Below are positions 49,718 through 62,300 of a stretch of DNA of 64,000 bases, in pieces. Under the pieces are notes generated by a model. That model saw only the letters and a list, made by a program, of their open reading frames with translations. It was not told where the DNA came from and made no database searches. Numbering within the stretch: the stretch's first letter is position 1; the number at the start of each line of letters is the position of its first letter. This stretch comes from Annona cherimola (lineage: Eukaryota; Streptophyta; Magnoliopsida; Magnoliales; Annonaceae): assembly GCA_030490835.1 (NCBI GenBank), contig CM059975.1, positions 10,607,579 through 10,671,578 of the forward strand, in the 5' to 3' direction. A program made the position numbers and the translations under genes.

Positions 49718-49965
49718 GGGGACGTTTGGGAATCGAGTGTAGAAATTTTGGGAGGGAAATGGCAGGGGCACGGGTTTCAAGGCACATCATTAATGAATTA
49801 ATTATCATATTTTTTTCACTTTTATTCTTATATTTTAATTATTTTTCTTATTAATTATCTTTCAATAAATCTATTTATTTCAATTTTACTCATATTATTT
49901 CATATCAATGACATAATTTTTAAAATATTTTATTTTCTACTCCCATCAAATACTACATTTTCTCG
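49718..49965. mobile_element. MITE relic related to 50306-50578
   Basis: Starts GGGACGTTTGGGAATCG and ends with a rough complement (CTACTCCCATCAAATACTAC). Interior AT-rich with the ATTATTTCATATCAATGACA word. Diverged; no clear target duplication. Confidence 0.5.
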
Positions 49966-50305
49966 TGGGTAGATTCCTGGTAACTGTTAACGAAATGAGA
50001 AAGGGTGGTGAATCGGTGGTTCAACTGATCAGTCCTCTTCTGACGATTTGATTTTGGGATGATACAAGGTAAGTTTGGATCAATTGAGGGGACATGCACA
50101 AGTACATGTGAGCTGGATCTACCGTGAAGAAGAAGCATCATATCTTTTGTGCTGCTTAAGTGGACCGTTGCGTATTGCACCAGCCCCACTACGTGGCCTG
50201 ATTCTGCGTGCAGGAATTGCGTCATTATCGCCTTTTTCTGGCACGAACGCCAGCAACTTTTTTTTTTTTTTTCCCGAGAATCCAGACGCCAGCAACTTAA
50301 ACCAA

Positions 50306-50578
50306 GGGGATGTTTGGATAGGTGTAAAATGATGGGATTCTGGGAAATGGTGGGAAATGAAAAAGAGAATTTTTTGAAAAATGTGTGATTGATAGGAAAT
50401 GATAGATGTATAGTTGAAATAAATAGGGTTGTTGTATGTATTTGGTAGGAAAAATGATTGGAATGTAGGGGTAAAAGTGGAAAAAATAATATGATTGATA
50501 GAATAATAATTAGCATTGGAAAACGAAATACCATGGAAAAACTATGGATCCCATGGTTACACCTATCCAAACGTCCCC
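50306..50578. mobile_element. PIF/Harbinger-like MITE, 273 bp
   Basis: GGGGATGTTTGGATAGGTGT at the left and its near-perfect inverse ACACCTATCCAAACGTCCCC at the right (one mismatch in 20). CAA flanks both sides (50303-50305 and 50579-50581). A 3 bp duplication fits the Tourist group. Probably young. Confidence 0.8.
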
Positions 50579-51000
50579 CAAGTAAAATTGTTCCAAAAAA
50601 GTAAAAATGCCTATGAAAAAGAAATTGTGTTTTCCGATGCCCAGTAAATTCATATTCAAACCGGCATGATAATTGATAGTAGGGGAAAAAGTGAGCCAGA
50701 AAAGTAAAATGACGGCGGCCTGACAAGGAAAAACATTCACCACAAAATTCTGAGATTGTACAACCATCGCAAAGAATATGAACGAGTTGTAAGTAATGAC
50801 GATGATGATGGTAATAATAATAATAATTAATAATAAAGAAGAGGAAACCTGGATCTGGTCCTGCTGGCTGGCTTGGGATGGATTGGGTTACGAGTATCTG
50901 GTTCTACATTCGAATATTGGGCTTACATCTCGAACGACGCCGAATTCAGGCCAACTGAGGCCGCAGTGCAGTACCACCATTGGTACGCCTGGGGGTGCGA
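50579..51000. other. Intergenic DNA
   Basis: No gene seen. Contains a short GAT/AAT microsatellite at about 50798-50835. Confidence 0.5.
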
Positions 51001-51765
51001 TCATCTCTGACCGGTCGTAGACGGGTGCTGTCTTCGACCACCTCTACGAGCCGTCCGATCGCGGGCTAATTCCTGGCCGTTCGATTATCTTCCAAAAGGA
51101 AGAGACGGATGCGAGCAATTAATGCTTTGAATATTTGCCCGCAAGCCCCCGTCAGTCGGCTATCGTTCCCTCTCCCTCCCTCCTTGTTCCCTCTCTCTCT
51201 TTGCTCCTCTCCTCCCTCCCTCTCCCTCTCTTGTTGCAGCTGGCATTGATGAAACTTCTCCCGTTCTGAGTTGTCTCTAAACGTGCATCTGAAAATGGTA
51301 GTGTTTTTTTGTGAAGTTTGAAGAGAGAACCATGGAAATTGATAACAGATTTGAGATTGAACCGAGTTCGAGGCAACACTGTTTTCTGCTGTATAGGTCT
51401 TCCCATCTTCATCTATAAGGAGATACGTGTCTTGCAACACATATGAACATTCAAAACAAAATCTGTGATTCAGCATTCAACAATTCAACAGAAGAATGAA
51501 AACAGCTGCTTTTGCATATAAATTGCTGAAACATAGAGATTAACAGTTTAAAAATCCTTCATAAAAAACAGTTTAAAAATTAGGGGGAGAAGGTGGGAGG
51601 AGGGAGAATGAGAGAGAGAAAGAGAGAAGGGGCAAGGGAGGGGGAAGAAGACATCCAAACGAGGCGGCGGCAATGGCGCCACAGTAGCGGCGAAATAGCA
51701 GCAGGTGCGCGAAAATAGAGAAGAAATTGGGGAGCAATAAGGAGAATCAGACACAGAGAGAGAGA

Positions 51766-51803
<38 letters not shown>

Positions 51804-52066
51804 GGTGTGGCGGCGGGGCGAGATTGCATGGGGAAAAGGAGGGAGGGGGAGGGCAAGATCACCGGCCGGAAGGAGGGCGAGAGAGAGAAAGGGAGGGAAC
51901 AACGACGGAGAAGAAACGAGGGAGGGAGAGGGAACGATAGCCGACTGACAGAGGCTTGCGGGCAAATATTCAAGGCATTAATTGCTCCCATATCTCCCTT
52001 CCTTTTCGAAAATATAATCGAAGTGGTGGTCGAAGACAGCATCCGTCTCCGACCGGTCGGAGAGGA
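51001..52066. mobile_element. Fold-back element with ~150-190 bp arms
   Basis: The left arm (about 51001-51200: GACCGGTCG, GTGCTGTCTTCGACCACC, GCAATTAATGCTTTGAATAT, CAGTCGGCTATCGTTCCCTC) is inverted at about 51915-52066 (GAGGGAACGATAGCCGACTG, ATATTCAAGGCATTAATTGC, GGTGGTCGAAGACAGC, GACCGGTCGG). Between the arms are about 350 bp of ordinary sequence (51210-51560) and a purine-rich low-complexity stretch with a 35-G run. No transposase. Possibly a non-autonomous Mutator-type element, but no target duplication was found. Confidence 0.65.
51768..51802 (+). repeat. Run of 35 G
   Basis: An uninterrupted poly-G of 35 bases follows a (GA)n tract and is followed by TGGTGTGGCGGCGGGG. Such a run can form G-quadruplexes. 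Its exact length is unreliable in most sequencing data. The proline-rich and glycine-rich frames over it are not genes. Confidence 0.95.
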
Positions 52067-52177
52067 TAGCGCTTCGTATGCTTGGGCACAGGCGTCGTGA
52101 TCTAGCGGCACACGTACGTTGATGGCTCACACGCATAAGGTGCATGGTTCCCATCTCCTGAGTCCCAACCACATTGA

Positions 52178-52458
52178 GGGTGTGTTTGACAATGAGGAAA
52201 AAATGTCATCTTAAAACTTTTCAATCTAAAACTTTTCACTCTCTACAATTATCATATTTTTTAATCATTTTTTCACATTTTTCCATACAACTACCCTACT
52301 TTTCAATCATTTCTACACAACTACCTATACAATTAACCTATCTATTTTAACTTTATCATCTTTACTCCTCATCATTACCCCTATCATATCACATCATTTG
52401 ACAACTTTTACTCTCCAAAACTTTTCATCAAAAGTTTTATTCATTCCCAAACACACCC
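52178..52458. mobile_element. Complete Tourist-like MITE, 281 bp
   Basis: Perfect 11-base ends GGGTGTGTTTG / CAAACACACCC. TGA on both sides (52175-52177 and 52459-52461). Best-preserved member of the family seen at 8018, 12480, 17348, 23012, 23233 and 26115; interior words CATTACCCCTATCATATCAC and TTTTTTAATCATTTTTTCAC. Confidence 0.85.
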
Positions 52459-53318
52459 TGAGTTGAAATTTTTTATAACAGTTTAAAACGGATATCGCGA
52501 ACTTCGTGCGGATGCCTCTCCGGAGAGAACTACCATACACGTAGGGTAGATTATTAGCATAAAAGGAGAAATAGTTAGACCCCTCAAATCTCTGCAAGCA
52601 TACGATAACCTAACACTAACATTGGTGAAACTTAGGTCTCTATTAAATTTCAGCACGAAACTCTTAGATGGGCCCGTCTTGATTATCAAATAAAAAATCC
52701 CACCGATTACGTTGCTTAAGACGATTGTTTCATACATTTGTTTAACGACATTGCTGAGCTAGTGAGAATGAGCGGCGGTAAAATCAAACAGAGGAAGAAA
52801 GGCCCCTGTCATGAACTTGCCATTTAATTAGAGAGACATGGTACAAAAGAAAATGCAAACAATAGCAGGTGAAAATCCAGCAGGCTCGGATCTCATCAGA
52901 TGCTCTCTCTAGTACGGCACTCAGAAATTGATATACCTCTCATTTACTTTTTGAATAATTCATTCCTTGGTACAAAAACATCCCCCCTGCCCCAAGCAGC
53001 CTTGGTTGGGCAACAGAAAAGTACACAAGTAGGAAGCTGATAGATACATCACATTCAAAATAATGTAAAATACATGATGATCTTTGGACAAATGGCCAGC
53101 TGCATGAGACTGTTGCTCGTTGGCCTACATACCCAGCCACTGACATCATCCTCCCTCCCGTGCATGTCGGACCAACTTTTGGCAGCAGCAGGTATCTCGA
53201 TGTGATTATGTGAATGACCAAACGCACCAGTATGTCAACTGCTGCTGCCACCACTGCTACTGACCAACCTCATGCCTGCCCACTACTACCATCCCCATTC
53301 CCACTATCACATTTTCCA
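52459..53318 (-). other. Intergenic DNA and 3' UTR of the SPT6-like gene
   Basis: No coding exon could be supported downstream of the stop at 53319. About 52940-53318 has mixed composition and is probably 3' UTR. Frames here (for example 52940-53254, minus) carry no motif. Confidence 0.45.
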
Positions 53319-56300
53319 CTAACCCCAACCATTGTTACTGCCCGCTGCATTATTCAAACTACCATCGCTCCATCTGCTGCCGATTCTGTTATTGGCCCAA
53401 CCACCAGTGAAGAACTCCTTGCCTGGTGAATTCTGAACTTTGGCACCAGGGAAGCTGCTCAGCTCATTGTCATCGCCCTTCTTACCCCACTCAGAAGAAC
53501 CATAACCAGAGTCATGTTCCTGACTCCTGCCATGTTGGCTTCCTCTTACATGATGGTGGCCATGGCCAGATGGCCTAGGCAACCCACTTTGATGTGCATC
53601 ACGAATACCACCATTCCTGTGTTCGTTTCTGCCTGCATTCACTATGGTAAGTAAATACTGGCATTATTGCTCATAATAATAAATAATGCTGAAAACGGCA
53701 ACAAAAGAAAGAATTCCATGTAAAATTTGTCTTGAGCAAACAAAAATGGAGGCAGAGACTGAGGGACCTCAACATAACACTGCAGAGAATGAAAACACTG
53801 AAAGAGAGAGAGAGAGAGGATAAAAATAAAAATAAAAAAACTTCACAGAAAAAGGCATTGATGTTAAGTGACATAAACAGCTGGAGAACAAGTTCCAGTC
53901 AAACCAAAGGGTTCATTGAGATAAATGACAGCAAAGGGCAGGTGAATCTTGAGACAGGACATGTTTATAGCCCAACCCCTCAGACGTCAAGAAAAATGAC
54001 TGAATGATAGTGCCTGAACAGAAGAAACAGCAGAATTTTCTCTCAGGTACCTAGGATAAGAGGAGGAAGGGACAGCCAAGAAAAATGTGAGGAATGATAG
54101 CTCGAACATAAAAAGCTACTAATACTACTATTTTGGAGGGTCATAGAGCAGCCAGATTGCTCACAAGGCCCTCAATAAGAAAATTTGTCTAAGCAGCAGC
54201 AACCAATCATAACAATGGGCAAGGCAAAAGCAGAAGAATATTATTGAAAAACAGTTGTGATATTGAGTCCCACAATAAAGAGATTATTCACATAATTGGA
54301 AGCGACCAAGAACCTTAATAACTGCAACTGGGATATTTTTATTTTTTTTTAATGTCAGGCCACCCACATTGGATGACCACGTATTTGATAGAGGTGTGCT
54401 CCAGGGGAGGGATAACAAGGCCATTGCCTTTACCAAACTTCGAACCCTGGACCTTCCATCCCTAAAACCCCAAGAACACTCATTTCAGCCACTTAGTCAT
54501 CCAAGTGTTGACCAAGTGGGATAGTTTTAGTAATCAAATATCTGTATGAAGTTGGCAAGCATGGTCCATGAATGGAGGAATATGCAAAAGAAGAAATCTC
54601 CTCCTCCGCTCACCTCTTCTTGAACCAGGGGTAGAAGATTGATCCCCATCTTGAACTCTCGAACCCAGACCACTGCTGTTGAAAGGTGATATAGGCACCC
54701 TGGAAGCCAGTGCTTTGATTGGTAGAGGTAGATTATTAATGTTTTTCTGGAAATATAGCACAAGCCTGTCGATGCTATCAAACATTCGCCCCCGCAATTC
54801 AAAGCCCTTGGGAAGCAGTTTAATATACTCATGATGTGGATTTGTACTCTTTATATATGACAGAATGATTTTTAGCGGATCCTCATGACAAATGCCAAAA
54901 CAATAAACTATCCTTGTCGGATATTCTGATTTCTCCATCCTCAAAAGATCATCAACTTCTGCTTTTGTTCCTTTCTTAAATTTGCGATAACCAAGCATGG
55001 TCTTCAGATTGGCCACGAGTGGGTCAACATATCGATCAATGACCTGTAAAAGGTTACTTGTCAATATACAGCAGAGAACATAATAACCATCAATCAAATG
55101 ATGGAACCCTTTCCATTCGAAGCAATTGACTCAAGCATTGATTTTTTTTTTACTTTTCGTTAATAGACATTAGTCACCTTACCAAGCAAATAAATAATAC
55201 AGCTAAGATGACCAAATTACCTCTCAAGCTTCTAGCATATGAAATATTACCCACAACTGATGACAAATTTCTAAACAAAATAGATGAGGGAAGTTCACAA
55301 GTTCACACACACCAATTTTGCTTTATAATTCTACAACAATTGAATTTCAAGCGTCAAGACTGAAACCCATGACCTAATGCCCCTAGGTAGACCATGTTCC
55401 GATTAGACAGGCAAATCAATGAATTCCCACAGTATCACTCATTCTAGCGATGTGAAGAAAAACATTCAGTAAAGAATAGGAGAGAAGGGTTCAGTTCTAA
55501 TAGTGCAACAACTTCACAAATGCCAAGCCCAAAATATTACAGCAGAAGTTGGCGTATGCATATCATCAAGTAATGTGAAACAAAGTTCCCCATCGTGTTG
55601 CCAAATCGACACACCATGTGCACGTAACGTATCCACTATCCACTACCCAATACCATATCATTCCATCATCTAAGTAAGATACACAGGATTCATCGGCTCC
55701 ATGATCATTGACAGATCAAATACCAATATTCCAGATATTATCATCAAGACTACTAGGATGAACTGGTCCAACCTTTAAAAGCAAGCCTTTCAGAAATAAC
55801 CTGAGATACCATGTAGGAGAGTGATAAAGACTACCACTGAAAAACAAGTTGATGCATAATCGGTTATCTGACAGGGTGCCAATGACATGCATGTAGTAAA
55901 CAGAAAACTACTGAATACCATAATGGAATGAAGATCTGTGATCCATAAATGATTCAAATACTCATTATTCTATTAGAAATGTAAGATAAACAGAAAGTAT
56001 GACAAAGCATCATGCCTGCAAATATATCAACTTTCCATATGCATAAAAAAAAAAAAGATAAAAGAACCAACCTCATCAAGATCCTCATAATTATCGCCAT
56101 CTATTTTTAATCTCTTCCCTATGCGAAGCAAGCTAGTGATGTCCTTTTGATCCTTTCCCTCCTCAGCTATGTCCTTATCAGCATAAACTCCATCCAATAT
56201 TTTCATAGTTAGGGTCAAATAGTTGTGTCCTTTATCAGATGGCCGAAAGATGCTTTCACCAATGTCCTTCTCAGAAAGGAACTGCTCAAACAATCACAAA

Positions 56301-59300
56301 ACTAGGTAGTCAATGCCAAGCAGTGAGCCCAATTTTTATCCTTCTTTTTCTAAGACAGAAAATTAATTGACAATAAATGGAACATAATGGATTCTATGAC
56401 AATGAAACACACCTCCTTGGCTTCTTCCTTCGTCCAATTTTGGAACTTAGGATGAACAATCATCCTTGGTTTAAAATGCACCCTTTTCTTGTTACTTGCA
56501 TCATTACTATTCTTTCCTTCTTCATCATTCGGTTCATTGTAGCACTCTTCCAATTCCTCCATTTTCGATTTCATAACATCCTTCTCTTTCTTCTCATCTT
56601 TTTCATCTGTAAGACCTAGAATCATTTGGAGTCTGTTCTTCTGGACCCCTTTGATCTTGCAGGTAAGGATGCTGCCTTCAGTCAAATCATGGCTTGGAAA
56701 TTTCGGAAGATCTTCCCTTAATATTACTCCTGTCAAGCCAGAATCGAGAACACAAATAATACGTTGGTCTGTAACTCGGCGAACGGTCACCTGAATACAC
56801 CTTCCTTCTTTAATTGTTTCCTCAGTCTCCCCAGAAAGCAAGAAGAACTCCTCATCCTGACTAGGCTCACTGTAAGGAGTGCGCAGCTCCTGAAAACCAT
56901 TAAGCAACTCCATCTTTATGTCCATAAGTGTCTCTCTCTTTTTGTCACCATGCTGCTGCTCAATACTGAGAGCATATTCATCAATATCAAGAGCTTTTAG
57001 TAACTTTGGCTTTTCCCTGACATGCTCAATTGCCATCTCTTGAGCATCATCATCCATTTCATTTGGATCTTGAACATCTTCATCATAGATATCCTTGGCC
57101 ATATGCTTTGCAAGTTCATATGACTCTGGATGGATCCTTGTATCATCCAACAAGTCTATGAAATGATTGCTAGTTGTTGCCAGACCACTTCGACGGATTC
57201 GAAGAAAACCAGCTGCATTGATGAACACTTTTTTCCTGAGGAATCCATTCATCAAAAGTTCTTTTCGGATGAAAATGGCCCCCGACATAACCAGTGCTTT
57301 CTGCAAGGCAGATGCTTTTCGGGGTCCAAGTCCTGAGACAAATTGTAACGGAGAGAAAAGCCATTCATGGCTTGCAGACAAATTAATGTCAACGCCCACC
57401 TGGTTGGTGGCATCTATCATCAAGTGTTCAACCATCTGATATTTTTCATCAGGGGTGAGGAAGTGTTCTAACATGTGAAGCTTCCATGACAATATCTCCC
57501 TCCCTGGCCCACATAGTGTGGCAATCATAGCCAACGGATTTTGAAGGTAACGACCAAGAGCCACTGCACGTTTAACAATGCCTGGAAGCATAAAAGATAT
57601 TAAGCAATTGAGATTAGCTCTTCATACAAGTTCTCAGACATGCATCACCAACATCACGTATATTGCATAAATATAATACACAGATATAAAGTCAGCAGAT
57701 AGTCGGCAACTGACATTAGCTCCATATACATGCTTGTTCTCAGATATGCATAACCAACATCACAAAAATATACATATATATACTCAGATAAACTAAAATA
57801 ATCAGTTGTCACAAATGTCAATTTCACAAATAATATTAAAAAATAGGACTGGATAGATTTACGATTTGTAAGGAGCAATTGAAGTATTTATTTATAACTC
57901 ATTTAATCATTTTTTTATTTTACATTATCTTTATTTAGTTAATGTTGCTGTTATTTCTAACTATTTAGTTGTTTAATCTTTTTTTAGTTAATGTTGCTGT
58001 TATTTCTAACTATTTAGTTGTTTAATCTTTTTTTATTATTTTATCTTTATTTAGTTAATGTTGCTGTTATTTCTAACTATTTAGTTGTTTAATCTTTTTT
58101 TAGTTAATGTTGCTGTTATTTCTAACTATTTAGTTGTTTAATCTTTTTTTTATTATTTTATCTTTATTTAGTTAATGTTGCTGTTATTTCTAACTATTTA
58201 GTTGTTTAATCTTTTTTTAGTTAATGTTGCTGTTATTTCTAACTATTTAGTTGTTTAATCTTTTTTTATTATTTTATCTTTATTTAGTTAATGTTGCTGT
58301 TATTTCTAACTATTTAGTTGTTTAATCTTTTTTTAGTTAATGTTGCTGTTATTTCTAACTATTTAGTTGTTTAATCTTTTTTTTATTATTTTATCTTTAT
58401 TTAGTTAATGTTGCTGTTATTTCTAACTATTTAGTTGTTTAATCGTTTTTTTATTATTTTATCTTTATTGAGTTAATGTTGCCGTTATTTCTAACTATTA
58501 AGTTAAAGAGGCAGGATTTTTACATGAAAAAAATATTAATAAATTTACAGTGAGGATAATTTGGTTTTGAGTATCCTGGGAATTAGGCTACATTTGTACA
58601 GATAATTTAGGAGTATAACATTTTAATAAGCCAAAAAAAAAAAAACCTCATACACTGCTCATGGACTTTATCCTTGAGACTTCATGATCCACTTTCATAA
58701 GCTCTAATGCAACTTATTTTTCAGATCTCATTTGAAGTAAATAAGTAACAAGCATTAAAAGTAAGTCAAATCCAGCAGGGTTAAAATAAAATGAGAAATT
58801 GGCAAGACAGTACTGTGTTTACCTGGTTGCCCAGCAAGCTGATCAGAAGAAACCCGTGAATTCTCGTAGAGACGAGGTAGAGACTCATCCCCGTAAACAA
58901 CATGAACAGCAAACTCTTGACCCACTTCCCTTGGATGCTCCTCAACAATTTTGAAAATAACCTAGACAGGAAAAAATAGAAAAAGATAAGTCTTTCCACA
59001 TAATATGAGCTACCCACTGCATTAATTCAACTTTAGCAAAAACTGACTTTTTTGCACAAGATACGAAGCCTTCATACCAAATACACCCAATGCTTTTAAC
59101 CAAAATCCTGATATACCCACTTGTTTTCAAAGTGCCAAAAACGCCTATCATGTTTGATAAATATTTCAAATATACTCATGCTGTTAAAGCTGTTAAGCAC
59201 TAAAAAGTCAAGCTGAGTATGCTATTTTAGCATGAAACATCAAGTAATGACATAATCTTTTAAAATAACCGAAGGAGCATTTCCATCAACAAACTAAAAT

Positions 59301-62300
59301 CTATTTAATTTTTAAACATTTTGGCACAAACGATAAGTCTAACTGCATAAAAATAAGGCCCAAGTTAATCATGACCCCAATTAACTCCTAACATGGGGTC
59401 AAAGATCCACCTTCGATCTTTTTATAGAATTTGTATTAACATTTCACTTAGAATATTTGAATATTCGCAAAGCATTTAATTAGTCCAAAAAATAATCTCA
59501 CTACTAAACATTTAATGCTAAAATGGTCTACTCAGTCGTAATTTTCTTCTCAAGCAACAGCTTAAAGTAAGGTTGGGTTCAATTTTATACCATTTCTATT
59601 TATTATTTGGGCTAGAAAATTTGAAAAATCAAGTAATTTTAAGGTTTATTTTCCAGAAAAATCATTTGGTTGTTCAAAAAGATGATGCTATTACTAAGGA
59701 GCCTAGTGGGTAATAATTTTCATACTAAACAATGACTTGCAGTCAGGTTGTGGATGGCCCACTTTTGAGTTTTGAAGCTTCTGCAAGCAGCCGTCAGTTC
59801 AAATACAGGATCAGAAATATACCTCAAAAATGTCATCCTTCAAGCGTTTACAAGACAAATTTGCCGCTCCCAGAATGACAACATGGGGCTGATGATCTGT
59901 CATAAATTTCAACAATCGTTGCTGGTCATTTTTCCTGCGTTGCTGCTGCTCCCCTTGAGACCGAATATTGAGTGATCCTGTATACAGAACATCTAGCATT
60001 TCACCAGTTGAGTCTAACATCACAAAAGTAGTTGCTGGCTTGCCAGGGCCCCAACAACAAGCCATGACCCTAGGAGCAGCATCATCTTCAGAGTTAGCAT
60101 CACTGTCCTTTCGCTGATATGGTGCCACAGAAACTCTATTCCACAACTGTTTCCCATACTCCATAAGAAGCCAGTTCTTGGCTCTTGCAGTCAACAGGAA
60201 TCGGGCTTCCTTTACCATTGATGGGAAAAGGAAATTAAAGTAAGCATCTTTCAAGATCAACTTGCGTTGTTCATTCCAGAGCTGAGCAGACTTACTCACG
60301 CCATCACTGATGTAATAATTATGAGCCTCATTTAACAGATCATCTTGCACATTTGTGGGTAATTCTATGGTCACTTGAATAAGTTTCTCTTCTTCTGCCT
60401 TTTGGATAAGAAGCCACTGAGCATCCTTGAATTTAGAAAGCGGTTTATTCTTAATCCACTTAATAGCTGCAAACTGATGAAAATAATCTATTGTAGTTTT
60501 CCCATCAGAAGTAGGACAAGTATGGACCACAGCATTCTCCAAATATGTGCTTCGGACATGTCTCCTGACAGATGGCTCATAGCTAATCTCCACAGCTGCC
60601 TGCAGCAGGAACGACAAAGGAATTGCAAAATATGCCAAGAACCAAATATAACAAAATCAACAGTAAAAGAGAAAAGTTCCAGATCATTCGTTAGGCGACA
60701 AAGGTAGACCCAAAACACAACGTCTGTTACTTTGTTTTGCCTCATGAAATGTTGGGGCTCCTTCAAGGGAAGTACGGAATTAGTGAATAGAAGAGAAGGA
60801 AAAGAAGAAGAATCAACGTAGCTTGTCTCAAAGAAAGTAAATAAAAATGAGCTAAGGCTAGAGAGCTTAATGGATACAACTTATGGTACATAGGAAAGGA
60901 TGGAAATAGAAACAGTTTACGTATACTTCTAGAAAAATAAATTCAAAGATAAAGTTGTAGGTGTTAATAGTGTGAATGATAAAATTATTCAATTAAAACT
61001 TGTACTAGGTGAAGAGATGAGATTAGTGTTTATGCACTACAAATACAATTAGATAAAAGAATCAAGAAACAATTTTGGAATGGCATGGATAGTTTAGCAC
61101 AAGGAGAATAAACCAAGAAAAGATTGTAAAAGGAGAAATTTTAAATGGATGCGGAGGAAGAGAAAATGTGGGTCAGAGAGAACTAACCGAGGTTTGGATT
61201 TTGGAATAAGGAATGAAATAGGAGATATCATTATAGATTTTGCTATGGCCTATGATTTAGTTATAGCAACCACTTTACTCCATAAAAGAAACGAGCATTT
61301 GATAACCTTTAAGAATTAACCAAACATATTTCTTTCCTCTAAGAAGATCAGATATATTCCTATCTAGTAATTGTAAAGTTACCAAGGTGAAAGTTTAACT
61401 ATGCAACATAAATTAAATAGTGGAATTCGAAGGATGCTAATGTAGAACCTTTTTAATAAAGAATGCCAGAAGGAAAAATGGGATATAAAAGAAGTTGAAA
61501 ATAGAATCAATGTGGAATGAAATGACATAATGCATTAAAAGAGTTGGACATCTTGATTGGATAAAGGCTAATACCATGTGCCTGGCACCTTTAAGCACAT
61601 CTTGAGGACTCTCAAACATTGCACAAGTAAAGTTTGCAGCTATTTCCTCCGGAGTTTCTTTGGCATCTTCCAATTCATCTCGGCGCTGGAATCAACAGAC
61701 GTGATGAATGGTGATATTTAGTTATTGAAATAGGGTAGAGGTCAATCAGAAGATAAAAACAGAAAAAACAAACGTCTTTTCCAGGGATGTTGAACAAATA
61801 GGAAATACAAAAATTTTCCAATTTATGAAACAGCAAGAACATACCATCTTTTCCAAGTTAAGGTAATATCCAAACTGTTCTGCACTGACGCCAAACTTAT
61901 TTGATACCTCCCATAGACCAGCCTTACTGCAAATGCTATAAAGAGACTTCCGCTTTGGTCTCTTAAATTGGACCTCTTCGAGTTCGACTTCTCCAGGCGG
62001 GAAGTGTAAATTGAACTTAGCATCAACGTCATCAACCTCTCTTTCTGATCCAGCGACCTTAAGAGACTCAAGAACCGAGTTGAAAATCTGCCGGTTTAAT
62101 GCAAGTCTTGATTCATCATCAATCCTTCGAGCCTCCTCTTGAAATCGCTTACTGTAATAAGATTCAAGAGCAGTCTTCCTTTTTTGCATAAGTAACCATT
62201 TCTTGTCAAGGTTATGCACAGCCCAAAGTTTCTGCAAAAAGAAAAAGAAGGTATTGTCTCTTCCTACATTAAAAATAAGATAGCAAAGTTTCCTGCAAAA

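Noticed and set aside
51548..52111. 187-codon proline-rich frame and its glycine-rich reverse
   Set aside because: Produced by (GA)n and poly-G low complexity within a fold-back element.
52090..52170. SINE-like head (GTGATCTAGCGGC and, 55 bases on, GGTTCCCATCTCC)
   Set aside because: Box spacing is tolerable but the B box is weak, and there is no A-tail or flanking repeat.
55350..55420. tRNA-like words (CTAGGTAGACCATGTTCC, GAAACCCATGACC)
   Set aside because: No cloverleaf can be drawn, and no tail or duplication marks a SINE.
57901..58520. CRISPR-like regular repeat spacing
   Set aside because: The units are contiguous tandem copies without unique spacers, within a plant gene intron.
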